NCBI RefSeq assembly: GCF_015500075.1
Contig: NZ_CP045498.1
Location: 1 to 53,938, forward strand
Length of the DNA stretch: 53,938 nt
Reading direction: 5' to 3'
DNA from: Mesorhizobium sp. INR15
GTDB lineage: Bacteria > Pseudomonadota > Alphaproteobacteria > Rhizobiales > Rhizobiaceae
The translations under genes were made by a program, and so were the position numbers. Below the pieces are notes generated by a model that was given only the letters and a program-made list of their open reading frames with translations, was not told the DNA's origin and did not search any database. Below, in pieces: positions 17,622 through 26,269 of the stretch; position 1 is the stretch's first letter, and the number at the start of each line of letters is the position of its first letter.

Positions 17622-19448
17622 ATGCGCATTCTACTGACCATAGCGGCTTTAGCTGCCATGACAGGGTCGGGACAAGCGCAATCAGCACCTACGGCGGGGA
17701 TACCAAAATCGTACTCGGACGCCACGGCAAATTTTGCCGGCGCCGGCAAGCCCGGCGAATGGACAAGTCAGGCACGCGATTATGCGAACACCCGGTTTAG
17801 CCCTCTTAAAGAAATAACCCCCGATAATGTTGGCAAGCTGAAGGTGGCCTGGACATTCTCGGACGGCACGCAATACGGTCATGAGGGCGCGCCGCTGGTA
17901 GTAGGCGATACGATGTATGTAGTTTCGCCCTATCCCAACACGGCCTATGCGCTTGATCTTTCGAAGCCGGGACCTTCGATCAAGTGGAAGTTCGACCCCA
18001 ATCCTTCCCCCCAGGCAATTGGCAAGGCCTGCTGCGATGCCGTTCTTCGGGGTTGGGCTTATGCCGACGGTAAATTGATCTACAATCTCCTCGACGACCA
18101 CACTGTCGCTGTTGATGCGTCGACAGGAAAAGAGGTCTGGCGGACGGCCTTGGATAGCTTGGAACATGGCGTGACCATGACCCAATCGGCCTTTGCCGCC
18201 GACGGCAAAGTATTCGTCGGCAACTCCGGCGGTGAGATGGGCGTCAATGGGTGGTTGGCCGCCCTGGATGTCGGCACCGGGAAGGAAATCTGGCGCGCGC
18301 ACGCTGTCGGCCCGGACACGGATGTCCGTATCGGCGACAGTTTCAAACCCTATTACGACTGGATGAAGGGTAAGGACCTGGGGATCAAAACCTGGCCAGT
18401 GGACGCCTGGAACACGGGTGCCGGTGCTTCATGGGGGTTCGTGTCCTATGACGAAAAGACCAAGACAATTTACTATGGCACCAGCAATCCTGGTCCCCGC
18501 GTGCCGGCCCAGCGTCCCGGCGACAACTTGTGGACCAGCGCGATGTTCGCGCGGGATCCAGAGACCGGAATGGCCAAGTGGGCCTATCAGTTCACCCCGC
18601 ATGACCAATGGGACTATGACGGCGTCAACGAAGCGGTTCTGCTTGACATGCCGATCGACGGCAAGATGCGTCAGACTCTGGTGCATTTCGACCGCAACAC
18701 GTATGCCTACACGATCGACCGCAACACCGGCGAAGTGCTGCTGGCCAATACTTTTGCCTATCAGAACTGGTCCACCGGCTTCGACAAGAAGGCTGGACGG
18801 CCGATCGTAGATCCGGCCCGCGAGCCCAAGCCCGGTGTGAAGATCGACAGGGTCTGTCCACCCGACATAGGGCAGAAGGACTGGGAGCCGCCGGCCTTCA
18901 GTCCGAACACCGGCTTACTCTATGTCGGTGTGTTCAACATCTGTATGGGCCTGACGGACCACGAAGTCTCCTACATTTCCGGTACGCCCTATGATGGCAT
19001 GGAGATGGAGCGGTTTTCAGTGGACGGCCCCGATGGAAACTGGGGCGGCCTGATCGCCTGGGACCCAGCTCATGGCAAGAAGATCTGGGAAGTCCCAGAG
19101 AAATTCATGGTCATGAGTGGCGTCATTGCCACGGCGAGCAATCTCATCTTTTACGGCACCACGGATGGATGGTTCCGCGCGCTAGACGCGTGGACGGGCA
19201 AAGTTCTTTGGTCGCAAAAACTCGGCTCGGGCATCATTGGACAGCCGATCACCTATATTGGGCCTGATAACCGGCAGTATGTGGCTGTTGCCGCCGGAGT
19301 GGGAGGTGCCGCGATGGTGCAGAAGGAGCGGCCTGGCTTCCTGCCGCGCGGCAATACGATCTATGTTTTTTCCGTCGATGGCGACACAGTCAAGACAGCG
19401 GCCGACGCCACTCCTATCCCCGTTGGAGCGGCCACTCAGCAGCAGTAA
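17622..19448 (+). CDS. Periplasmic PQQ alcohol dehydrogenase, lanthanide (XoxF/ExaF-like) type
   Basis: A 608-residue quinoprotein with a signal peptide (MRILLTIAALAAMTGSGQAQ). It has the vicinal Cys137-Cys138 pair (KACCDAV) that packs on PQQ, and an eight-bladed propeller with repeats such as DASTGKEVWR and DVGTGKEIWR. The active site reads PHDQWDYDGVNEAVLL. Asp331 would be the catalytic Asp, and Asp333 two residues on is the extra acidic ligand that marks lanthanide-dependent enzymes, where calcium MxaF has Ala. GNSGGEMG and WNTGAGASWGF supply the other metal ligands. It likely oxidises a primary alcohol or aldehyde and hands electrons to the cytochrome c encoded next. Substrate not predictable. 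Confidence 0.88.
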   Translation: MRILLTIAALAAMTGSGQAQSAPTAGIPKSYSDATANFAGAGKPGEWTSQARDYANTRFSPLKEITPDNVGKLKVAWTFSDGTQYGHEGAPLVVGDTMYVVSPYPNTAYALDLSKPGPSIKWKFDPNPSPQAIGKACCDAVLRGWAYADGKLIYNLLDDHTVAVDASTGKEVWRTALDSLEHGVTMTQSAFAADGKVFVGNSGGEMGVNGWLAALDVGTGKEIWRAHAVGPDTDVRIGDSFKPYYDWMKGKDLGIKTWPVDAWNTGAGASWGFVSYDEKTKTIYYGTSNPGPRVPAQRPGDNLWTSAMFARDPETGMAKWAYQFTPHDQWDYDGVNEAVLLDMPIDGKMRQTLVHFDRNTYAYTIDRNTGEVLLANTFAYQNWSTGFDKKAGRPIVDPAREPKPGVKIDRVCPPDIGQKDWEPPAFSPNTGLLYVGVFNICMGLTDHEVSYISGTPYDGMEMERFSVDGPDGNWGGLIAWDPAHGKKIWEVPEKFMVMSGVIATASNLIFYGTTDGWFRALDAWTGKVLWSQKLGSGIIGQPITYIGPDNRQYVAVAAGVGGAAMVQKERPGFLPRGNTIYVFSVDGDTVKTAADATPIPVGAATQQQ

Positions 19449-19464
19449 CCGCCAGGAATTCGCC

Positions 19465-20004
19465 ATGTCACTCGGTCGCATTCTTATCGCCGTGCTCATC
19501 CTCCTGGCTGTCGGCGCAGGCGCGACGGGATGGCTGATTATGACACAGAGGCAGTCGCAGAATCGAATAGACGTCGCCTATCCGGAAGGAATTGCCGCGG
19601 TTGTCCCCCTGGGCTTGAGCGCGGGTAGGTCGCCGACTCTGAGTGCCAGCACCGCGAATCCATTGGCTAACGATCCTAACTCTGTCCAGGAAGGCAAGAA
19701 ACTCTTCACGTCGATGAACTGTGCGGGTTGTCATGGCTATAAAGCCAAGGGTGGGATGGGACCGGATCTCACGGACACGGCCTGGCGTTATGGCGGCACC
19801 CCGATAGATGTCTACAAGAGCATTTACGAGGGGCGCCCTCAAGGAATGCCGGCTTGGGGTAACGCTCTGCCTCCCCAAAGCTTGTGGCAACTGGTCGCTT
19901 ATCTGCAGTCGTTGGGCGGTACATTCAGCGCCTCGTCGGGTGACGGCAAGCAGCAAGCGGCGGCTGACCAGGGACAGGGAGCCCCGGCGGGACAAAAGCA
20001 ATGA
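19465..20004 (+). CDS. Membrane-anchored monohaem cytochrome c
   Basis: A 179-residue protein with an N-terminal membrane anchor (RILIAVLILLAVGAGATGWLI) and one haem site CAGCH (NCAGCHGYKAKGGMGPDL). The likely Met ligand is in GRPQGMPAWG. A Gln-rich low-complexity tail ends the protein. AGGAA precedes ATG 19465; longer frames upstream overlap the dehydrogenase and were ignored. Placed between the quinoprotein and the oxidase, it is the probable electron carrier between them. The stop overlaps the subunit II start (ATGA). Confidence 0.88.
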   Translation: MSLGRILIAVLILLAVGAGATGWLIMTQRQSQNRIDVAYPEGIAAVVPLGLSAGRSPTLSASTANPLANDPNSVQEGKKLFTSMNCAGCHGYKAKGGMGPDLTDTAWRYGGTPIDVYKSIYEGRPQGMPAWGNALPPQSLWQLVAYLQSLGGTFSASSGDGKQQAAADQGQGAPAGQKQ

Positions 20005-20990
20005 GGCGCGTGGCGTCTCTCTTTTTGTTCACCGTTGCGCTTTCCGGTTGCAGCGGGTCTCCACTCGGCTATCTCGACGCGACAAGCCCGATTGCTGGAG
20101 CCATTGCCAGCCTTGGCCTCGGCCTCACGGCAATTTCGATCGCGGTCTGCATTGTTGTCGGCGTGTTGCTTGTCGTGGCCCTATGGCGCGGACGGCGGGC
20201 GCACGATCTCGCGATAACGCCGGTCAATGATCGTACGGCCATTCGATGGATCGGATTTGGCGTAGCAATTTCGACAGTCTTTCTCGTTGGCTCGGCAGTA
20301 TGGACGCTCCTTACGGTGAGTTCGATCAGTCAGCCGGCACAGGCCAGCGCGCTCAGCATTGATGTCATCGGCCAGGAATGGTGGTGGGCAGTCAAATATC
20401 GATCGTCGAATCCTGCGCGCGAATTCATCACCGCCAATCAGCTGGTGATTCCGGTAGGTGTTCCGGTACAAATCAATTTGACATCCAAGGATGTCATTCA
20501 TTCCTTTTGGGTGCCGAAACTCGGCGGCAAGATGGATATGATCCCGTCGCGCACCAATGTCACCTGGCTCCAGGCTGACAAGGTCGGCGACTTTCGCGGT
20601 CAATGCAGCGAATTCTGCGGTCTCCAGCATGCCAACATGGCGTTCAATGTGCGCGTGCTGTCGAAACCCGATTTCGAAGCCTGGTGGGACCGCCAGCTTC
20701 TACCGACCGTAGGATCAGGGGATGATCCGCGCCTCAAGACATTCCTCGTGCGCTGCGCTGCCTGCCACACGATAAGGGGTACTCCCGCCGGAGGCATTCT
20801 GGGACCTGACCTCTCGCATTTCGGGGATCGCGAGACGATCGCTTCAGGTCTGATGACCAACACGCCCGCCAATCTGGCCAAATGGATCAACAACACGCAG
20901 ACCATCAAGCCGGGCGTCAAGATGCCGGAACTCCATATGCTCGCCAGTGAGATCGACGACGTAACCACCTATCTGGAGGGGCTGAAATGA
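20001..20990 (+). CDS. Cytochrome c oxidase subunit II with fused cytochrome c domain
   Basis: A 329-residue lipoprotein (LSGC lipobox) with two membrane helices and a CuA cupredoxin domain. The CuA ligands are complete: His in VIHSFWVP and the CSEFCGLQHANM cluster. The conserved aromatic stretch QEWWWAVKY is present. A C-terminal cytochrome c domain carries CAACH (about residue 250) and a Met in GVKMPEL, as in caa3-type enzymes. The II-I-III gene order recalls the alternative oxidase coxMNOP of Bradyrhizobium. Overlaps neighbours by 4 bases on both sides. Confidence 0.92.
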   Translation: MRRVASLFLFTVALSGCSGSPLGYLDATSPIAGAIASLGLGLTAISIAVCIVVGVLLVVALWRGRRAHDLAITPVNDRTAIRWIGFGVAISTVFLVGSAVWTLLTVSSISQPAQASALSIDVIGQEWWWAVKYRSSNPAREFITANQLVIPVGVPVQINLTSKDVIHSFWVPKLGGKMDMIPSRTNVTWLQADKVGDFRGQCSEFCGLQHANMAFNVRVLSKPDFEAWWDRQLLPTVGSGDDPRLKTFLVRCAACHTIRGTPAGGILGPDLSHFGDRETIASGLMTNTPANLAKWINNTQTIKPGVKMPELHMLASEIDDVTTYLEGLK

Positions 20991-22927
20991 CGGCCGTGCA
21001 CCCCAATATGGAAGTTGCCTCCAGACGCCGGAAACTCCTCGATATCTGGGAAACAGCCCCCGGTCTGTACGGCTGGTTGGCGACCGTCGATCACAAGACC
21101 ATCGGCATCCGGTATCTGTGCACAGCGTTCTTCTTCCTGGTGATCGGCGGGATCGAAGCGCTGGCGATGCGAGTCCAATTGGCCCAGCCGGACCTTAAAA
21201 TTCTGTCGCCCGATGCCTACAACCAGCTTTTCTCGATGCATGGCACGACCATGATGTTCCTCTATGCCCTGCCTATGCTGTCGGGTTTTTCCAACTACCT
21301 GTGGCCGTTGATGCTGGGTTCGCGCGACATGGCTTTTCCGCGACTGAATGCGTTGAGCTATTGGGTTTTTCTGTTTGCGGGCATCTTCCTCTACATCAGC
21401 TTTCCGCTTGGTCAGGCGCCAAATGGCGGCTGGTTCGCATACGTGCCAAACACGAGCCTCGAATACGACCCAGGCATCAACATGGACGTGTTCGCGCTTG
21501 GACTGGTCTTTCTCGGCATTTCAACTGTGGTCGGTTCAGCCAATTTCATCGTGACGCTGCTGAGGTGCCGTGCGCCCGGAATGTCCGTCAACCGACTGCC
21601 AATATTGGTCTGGGGCACGCTCACGGCCTCGGCTGCGAACCTGCTCGCGGTTCCGGCGGTAAGCCTCGCCTGCGCCATGCTCTGGCTCGATCGTCGATAT
21701 GGCACACATTTCTTCGACGTTAAAGGCGGCGGTCAGCCTCTGCTTTGGCAGCACCTGTTCTGGATATTTGGGCACCCTTGGGTTTATGCGCTTGTCCTGC
21801 CAGCAATGGGCATCGTTTCCGACGCACTCCCGGTCTTCTGCCGTCGACCGCTGGTTGGCTATACGCTGGTCGCGATCTCGACCGTGGCAACGATGATCCT
21901 GGGCTTCGGCGTCTGGGTACATCACATGTTCGCGACAGGGCTTCCCGTAATGTCCCTATCGTTCTTCAGTGCCGCGAGTTTCGTCATCGCAATTCCCAGC
22001 GCGATCGCCGTGTTCGCCTGGATCGCAACCATCTGGACGGGCAAACTTCAGTTAACAACGCCATTCCTTTTCTTCGCCGGCTTTATAATGCTGTTCGTCA
22101 TCGGCGGGGTTTCGGGCTTCATGACCGCATCGGTCGCACTCGACTGGCAACTGACCGACACCTACTTTATCGTCGCTCATCTCCACTACGTTCTGCTCGG
22201 GATCAATGTCTTCCCGGTCGTCGGCGGGCTGCATTTCTGGTTTCCAAAGATGACCGGCAGGATGATGGACGAGCGGCTCGGCAAATGGACCTTCTGGACC
22301 ATGTTCATCGGGTTCAACGCCGCGTTCTTTCCCATGCATGTGACCGGCTTGATGGGCATGCCCCGACGCATCTATACCTACCCTACGGACATGGGCGTCG
22401 GATGGTTGAACATGTTGTCGACCCTCGGTGCGTTTGTCTTCGCCGTGGGTGTTTTTCTATTCCTTATCAACGTAGCAAAAAGTCTCAAATCGGGCCTGCC
22501 GGCAGGTGACAATCCCTGGGACGCGCCAACCCTTGAATGGGCGACCACGTCTCCGCCGCCTGTCTATAATTTTGCGACGATTCCTCAAGTCGCCTCGCGT
22601 TATCCGCTGTGGGAGGATCGCCTTAAGGAGACCGAAGAGAGGTCGATAATCGGCGATGCCGTTCGTGACGGAATGGTCCTGGATAAAGGCAAGGAGACAA
22701 TCGGTGTGACACCGCTCGATGCCGAGCCCAATGTCGTATTGAAGATGCCCGGTGATAGCATTCTGCCGTTCTTGCTCTCGGTCGGCATGACGGGGTTGTT
22801 TTTCGGTTTGTTGGCGCAAGTCATCTGGTTGGTCGCCCTTGGCGCCGTATGCGAATTCGGCGTTCTGGCACTATGGCTGACGCCGGAGCCACACGCGGCA
22901 TTGGAAGAGGTCGAAATCCATGACTGA
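20987..22927 (+). CDS. Haem-copper oxidase subunit I, atypical proton-channel residues
   Basis: A 646-residue integral membrane protein of about 12-14 helices. Haem and CuB ligands are intact: SMHGTTMMFL (haem a His), GHPWVY (CuB His and cross-linking Tyr), WVHHMFATG (two CuB His) and VAHLHYV. The Glu of the usual GHPEVY is Trp, and the Lys of the usual PTGIK is Ala (IPSAIAVF). The channel-mouth Asp in RDMAFPRLN remains. A soluble linker (about 500-590) precedes the last two helices. It should be the oxygen-reducing, possibly proton-pumping core fed by the local cytochromes. Confidence 0.9.
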   Translation: MTAVHPNMEVASRRRKLLDIWETAPGLYGWLATVDHKTIGIRYLCTAFFFLVIGGIEALAMRVQLAQPDLKILSPDAYNQLFSMHGTTMMFLYALPMLSGFSNYLWPLMLGSRDMAFPRLNALSYWVFLFAGIFLYISFPLGQAPNGGWFAYVPNTSLEYDPGINMDVFALGLVFLGISTVVGSANFIVTLLRCRAPGMSVNRLPILVWGTLTASAANLLAVPAVSLACAMLWLDRRYGTHFFDVKGGGQPLLWQHLFWIFGHPWVYALVLPAMGIVSDALPVFCRRPLVGYTLVAISTVATMILGFGVWVHHMFATGLPVMSLSFFSAASFVIAIPSAIAVFAWIATIWTGKLQLTTPFLFFAGFIMLFVIGGVSGFMTASVALDWQLTDTYFIVAHLHYVLLGINVFPVVGGLHFWFPKMTGRMMDERLGKWTFWTMFIGFNAAFFPMHVTGLMGMPRRIYTYPTDMGVGWLNMLSTLGAFVFAVGVFLFLINVAKSLKSGLPAGDNPWDAPTLEWATTSPPPVYNFATIPQVASRYPLWEDRLKETEERSIIGDAVRDGMVLDKGKETIGVTPLDAEPNVVLKMPGDSILPFLLSVGMTGLFFGLLAQVIWLVALGAVCEFGVLALWLTPEPHAALEEVEIHD

Positions 22928-23519
22928 CCGAACAGCCAGCGAAACACTACCGGTTGGCGGGTCCGGAACTGTTTCCACCGCGTGGTGGGGAATGGCCTGC
23001 CTCATCGCGACCGAGGCAATCCTGTTTGTCTATCTGATTTTCAGCTACGTCTATCTCGGCTCGCAGCAGACCGGTCCCTGGCCGCCGACGGGACCGCCGA
23101 GCCTGAAGCTCGTGATCCCCAACACCGTTATCTTGGTCGCCAGCAGCTTCGTGGTCGCCTGGGGCCAAAGCCAATTCCGGCAGACCGGGAACAGCCTCAG
23201 ACTTGCGCTGGCGCTGGCAGGGACGATAATCCTTGGCTCCGCCTTCATCATCATTCAGGCCTTCGAATGGGCGGGAAAAGGCATCGTGCTCTCGACCAGT
23301 GCATATAGCTCCGCGTTCTTCATTCTCACCGGCGTGCATATGGCACACGTCGCGGTGGGACTACTGATCCTGACGATGCTGCTGGTCTGGACGCTTATGG
23401 GCCGGTTCAGGGGCGTACATCACGAGCATATCGCACTTGGCGCGCTCTACTGGCACTTCGTCGATGTGGTATGGATCGTTGTCTTCATCACCGCCTATGT
23501 GGTCCCTCAATTCTCATGA
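22920..23519 (+). CDS. Cytochrome c oxidase subunit III
   Basis: A 199-residue five-helix protein with GMACLIATEAILFVYLIFSY, ILTGVHMAHVAVGLL and the C-terminal ALYWHFVDVVWIVVFITAYV, the subunit III signature. It overlaps the end of subunit I by 8 bases and the next gene by 4. It stabilises the oxidase core. Confidence 0.92.
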   Translation: MTDRTASETLPVGGSGTVSTAWWGMACLIATEAILFVYLIFSYVYLGSQQTGPWPPTGPPSLKLVIPNTVILVASSFVVAWGQSQFRQTGNSLRLALALAGTIILGSAFIIIQAFEWAGKGIVLSTSAYSSAFFILTGVHMAHVAVGLLILTMLLVWTLMGRFRGVHHEHIALGALYWHFVDVVWIVVFITAYVVPQFS

Positions 23520-23962
23520 GCGCTCTACACCCCCTTGCCAAACGTGTTCAACACCCTGCGCCTTTGCGCCATGTTGCGCCCTACCACCTGATTTTGGCGG
23601 GGCTTTTCGCGGCACCGGGAGCGTGGCTATTGCAATTGCTGCTTTCGTATTTTCTAAACGGCGATCGTTGCCCTAAAGCCCCCGCCGCTGCGATCATACC
23701 GTTCCTCACTGTGCCCACTGCAATCATCGCGGTGATTGCAGTGGCAACCTGTCTCTTTGGATTGTTCGCCGCCCACCGAACATGGCGGCTTACTCGAGCG
23801 GAAGCTCCCGGGGACCATCATGAGGCATTGACGGCTGGAGCTGGCCGAACTCGTTTCCTAGGGCTTTGCGGGATTGTTTCGAGTTCCATCTTTCTCGTCG
23901 GCGCTCTGTTCGCGCTGCTTGTCCCTTATCTGGTCTTGCCATGCGCCGTCCCCTTTTTCTGA
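23516..23962 (+). CDS. Hypothetical membrane protein of the oxidase operon
   Basis: About 148 residues with three or four hydrophobic segments (LILAGLFAAPGAWLLQLLLS, TAIIAVIAVATCLFGLFAA, GIVSSSIFLVGALFALLVPY). I do not recognise a named family. ATG 23516 overlaps the subunit III stop and its end overlaps ctaG by 22 bases, so it is a firm member of the operon and probably an assembly or structural protein of this oxidase type. Confidence 0.75.
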   Translation: MSALHPLAKRVQHPAPLRHVAPYHLILAGLFAAPGAWLLQLLLSYFLNGDRCPKAPAAAIIPFLTVPTAIIAVIAVATCLFGLFAAHRTWRLTRAEAPGDHHEALTAGAGRTRFLGLCGIVSSSIFLVGALFALLVPYLVLPCAVPFF

Positions 23963-24807
23963 GTGCGGCAGTGGCGGGAACCGCCAGCCCCGCATTAGCC
24001 CACGACGCCGGTTCGGCCGTCTGGACATCATGGTTCGGAGACCCACCGGTCGAGGCGCTGCTTGCCATTCTGCTGGCGCTGTATCTGACCGGGCTTGTGA
24101 CAATGCTTTCGAGCCGACATCAGAAATGGGCGGTCAGCAAGGGTAGGGTGCTGGCGTTTTTTGCTGCTGTTCTAGCTCTTGTTTTAGCACTGCTGTCACC
24201 TGTCGACGCGCTTTCGGAAGAGTTGTTTTCGGTCCACATGTTTCAACATCTGCTGCTCATTCTCGCGGTTGCGCCGCTCCTCGCATATTCAAATGGCCAT
24301 CTTGTCGTTTTGCGAGCGTTTTCAATTTCAACCAGGCGTTCTATCGGGCAGGCAATCGCCGCGATCCCGGGCATGAAACAAGCAGCCCACAAGGAGGTTG
24401 CCGCCTGGATAGCCGCAGGCTTATTCGTCACCACGATGTGGTTCTGGCACATTCCAGCGGCCTATGACTGGGCTCTTGGCAACGAAGCCGTCCACGTTTG
24501 TGAACACATCACGCTTTTGGTGGCCGCCACGTTTTTCTGGCGCGTGGTACTCACCAGTGGCAAGCGACGCCTCAGCCCAGCAATGGCGGTCGTCCTCGTC
24601 TCATTGGTCGGCATACAAGGCTCGTTCCTTTCGGCGTTGATTATGTTTGCTCCTCATCCGCTTTACGCTGCCTATTCCGGCAATGGGCTTGACGACCAGG
24701 TACTGGCCGGCGTGCTGATGTGCATCCCTGCGTCTTTCGTCTATCTCGGCAGCACCATCTGGGCATTGTCGCGTATGTTGGGAAACAGTCGCACCCATGT
24801 CAGATAG
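23941..24807 (+). CDS. ctaG: CtaG-family (caa3 type) cytochrome oxidase assembly protein
   Basis: A 288-residue protein with a cleavable-looking signal (LFLSAAVAGTASPALAHDAG) and about seven helices. The segments MFQHLLLILAVAPLL, MWFWHIPAAYDWAL, CEHITLLVAATFFWRVVL and MFAPHPLYAAY contain the His-rich membrane motifs of the Bacillus-type CtaG family, required for caa3 oxidase assembly and copper insertion. I took ATG 23941 rather than the earlier in-frame start because it gives a signal peptide. Confidence 0.85.
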   Translation: MRRPLFLSAAVAGTASPALAHDAGSAVWTSWFGDPPVEALLAILLALYLTGLVTMLSSRHQKWAVSKGRVLAFFAAVLALVLALLSPVDALSEELFSVHMFQHLLLILAVAPLLAYSNGHLVVLRAFSISTRRSIGQAIAAIPGMKQAAHKEVAAWIAAGLFVTTMWFWHIPAAYDWALGNEAVHVCEHITLLVAATFFWRVVLTSGKRRLSPAMAVVLVSLVGIQGSFLSALIMFAPHPLYAAYSGNGLDDQVLAGVLMCIPASFVYLGSTIWALSRMLGNSRTHVR

Positions 24808-24825
24808 CATCGAGCCCGAGGCATC

Positions 24826-25719
24826 ATGGTGAATATAGGCGCCCGCTGGAAATGGTCGATCGCGGCGGTGGCCCTTTTGGGGTTGGCCACAGCAACCTAT
24901 TTTTTGAAGCCCGTCACGGGACCCCCACGCAACTTGGCTTTGGCGGGCGACGCCGCCCGCGGCGCCTATATAATCCGTCTCGCCGGGTGCGGTTCGTGTC
25001 ACACGGACCACGAAAACAGCGGCGCGGCACTTTCCGGCGGCAAACCATTGACGACACCGTTTGGAACATTTTATCCGCCCAACATCACGCCGGATAAGCA
25101 AACCGGCATAGGAAACTGGACGCTAGCGCAATTTTCCGATGCGCTGAGCAATGGCAATAGCCCAAGGGGAAATCTGTACCCCGTCTTCCCCTACAATGAT
25201 TTGACGCTGATGAGCGATCAAGACGTTGTTGATCTCTACGCGGCCGTCATGGCGACGCCTGCGATTGCCCACACGACGCTGCCCAATCGAGTGATCTTCC
25301 CTTTCAATATTCGGCTTCTGGTTTCTGGATGGAAGAACCTCTTCTTCTCACCGCATCGCTATCACGACGATCCGTCCCATTCGGCGTCCTGGAACCGCGG
25401 CGCTTACCTTGCCAACGGCCTCACGCATTGCGTGGCCTGTCACTCGCCGCTCAACGCGCTCGGTGCGGTTACAAGCGGCAAGAGGTTCACCGGAAATTCC
25501 GGCGGCGGTCCCGGAGGAAAAGCGCCACCACTCACAGTGCTTGCACTGCTACAGGACGGTTATACGAGAGACAGCTTCGCGGAAACTCTCAAAACAGGTC
25601 TAACTCCCAACGCCGGCAAGGTGGGCGGCGAAATGGGATTGGTGATTTCCGACGAAACTTCACATTGGACGGATGATGATCGCAAGGCAGTCGCCGATTA
25701 TCTCTTGAATTTGAAATAG
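24826..25719 (+). CDS. Dihaem cytochrome c (alcohol-dehydrogenase cytochrome subunit-like)
   Basis: A 297-residue protein with an N-terminal hydrophobic segment (SIAAVALLGLATATYFL) and two haem-binding sites, CGSCH near residue 55 and CVACH near 204. Met-rich stretches (LYPVFPYNDLTLMSD; GGEMGLVISDETSHWTDDD) are as in the cytochrome subunits of membrane alcohol dehydrogenases. It lies 18 bases after ctaG and ends the operon. It probably accepts electrons from a quinoprotein or from quinol. Confidence 0.88.
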   Translation: MVNIGARWKWSIAAVALLGLATATYFLKPVTGPPRNLALAGDAARGAYIIRLAGCGSCHTDHENSGAALSGGKPLTTPFGTFYPPNITPDKQTGIGNWTLAQFSDALSNGNSPRGNLYPVFPYNDLTLMSDQDVVDLYAAVMATPAIAHTTLPNRVIFPFNIRLLVSGWKNLFFSPHRYHDDPSHSASWNRGAYLANGLTHCVACHSPLNALGAVTSGKRFTGNSGGGPGGKAPPLTVLALLQDGYTRDSFAETLKTGLTPNAGKVGGEMGLVISDETSHWTDDDRKAVADYLLNLK

Positions 25720-25750
25720 GCCGCAGTCCAAGTTGGCTTCGTAAGAACCC

Positions 25751-25791
25751 AAAAACGAAAAACCCCATCCACTGTTTTCAACAGGAGGGGG
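25751..25791 (-). terminator. Possible intrinsic terminator for minus-strand transcription
   Basis: An imperfect stem (CCCC…CTGTT, loop TTC, AACAG…GGGG) is followed on the minus strand by TTTTTCGTTTTT. It could end the otnC-otnK-regulator transcript, although it lies about 480 bases past otnC; it may also stop read-through from the oxidase operon. Confidence 0.4.
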
Positions 25792-26269
25792 TCAACGTCA
25801 CACCTCCATGGCTGCATGCTTAGCCAATCATTACTTTAGTCGGGGGTTTCGCTAGATTCCGGACGTTGGTAATGGGCCGTTGATGTCAAGGGCTTTGGGA
25901 CAAGCGCGGTCGGCCGCCAGCCGGATTGGATCAGGGTAACCGAAGAGCGCGGAAAGCAGCGAACGTTCGACCACACCATTCGCAATGGTGCCAGCCCGCC
26001 ACGGGTCGAATAGCGAAAAAGCCCACCGTGCCGTGGCCGGGGTCGGCGCGCTAAGCGGCAAAATGGGATAGACGACATGAACTCAGTGGCTCAGGTAAGG
26101 TCTGGAATTTTCGATGCCGACAGGCTGGCCGCCGACATGAATACCGATTTCGTCTCGCATGGCATGACCGACGCCGCGCCAAAGCCTTGTCGGCATTCCG
26201 AAAGAAGATACCGTTTGTGAATTTTTCGCAACGATTTCGCAACGGCTTCACGACTCGCTGAAACTGAGT
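25792..26269. other. Non-coding or unrecognised stretch downstream of otnC
   Basis: Short frames exist on both strands (for example a minus-strand one at 25852-26061 containing RWAFSLFDPWRAGTIANGVV) but I recognise no family. It may be the remnant of a lost gene of the sugar-acid operon. Confidence 0.4.
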
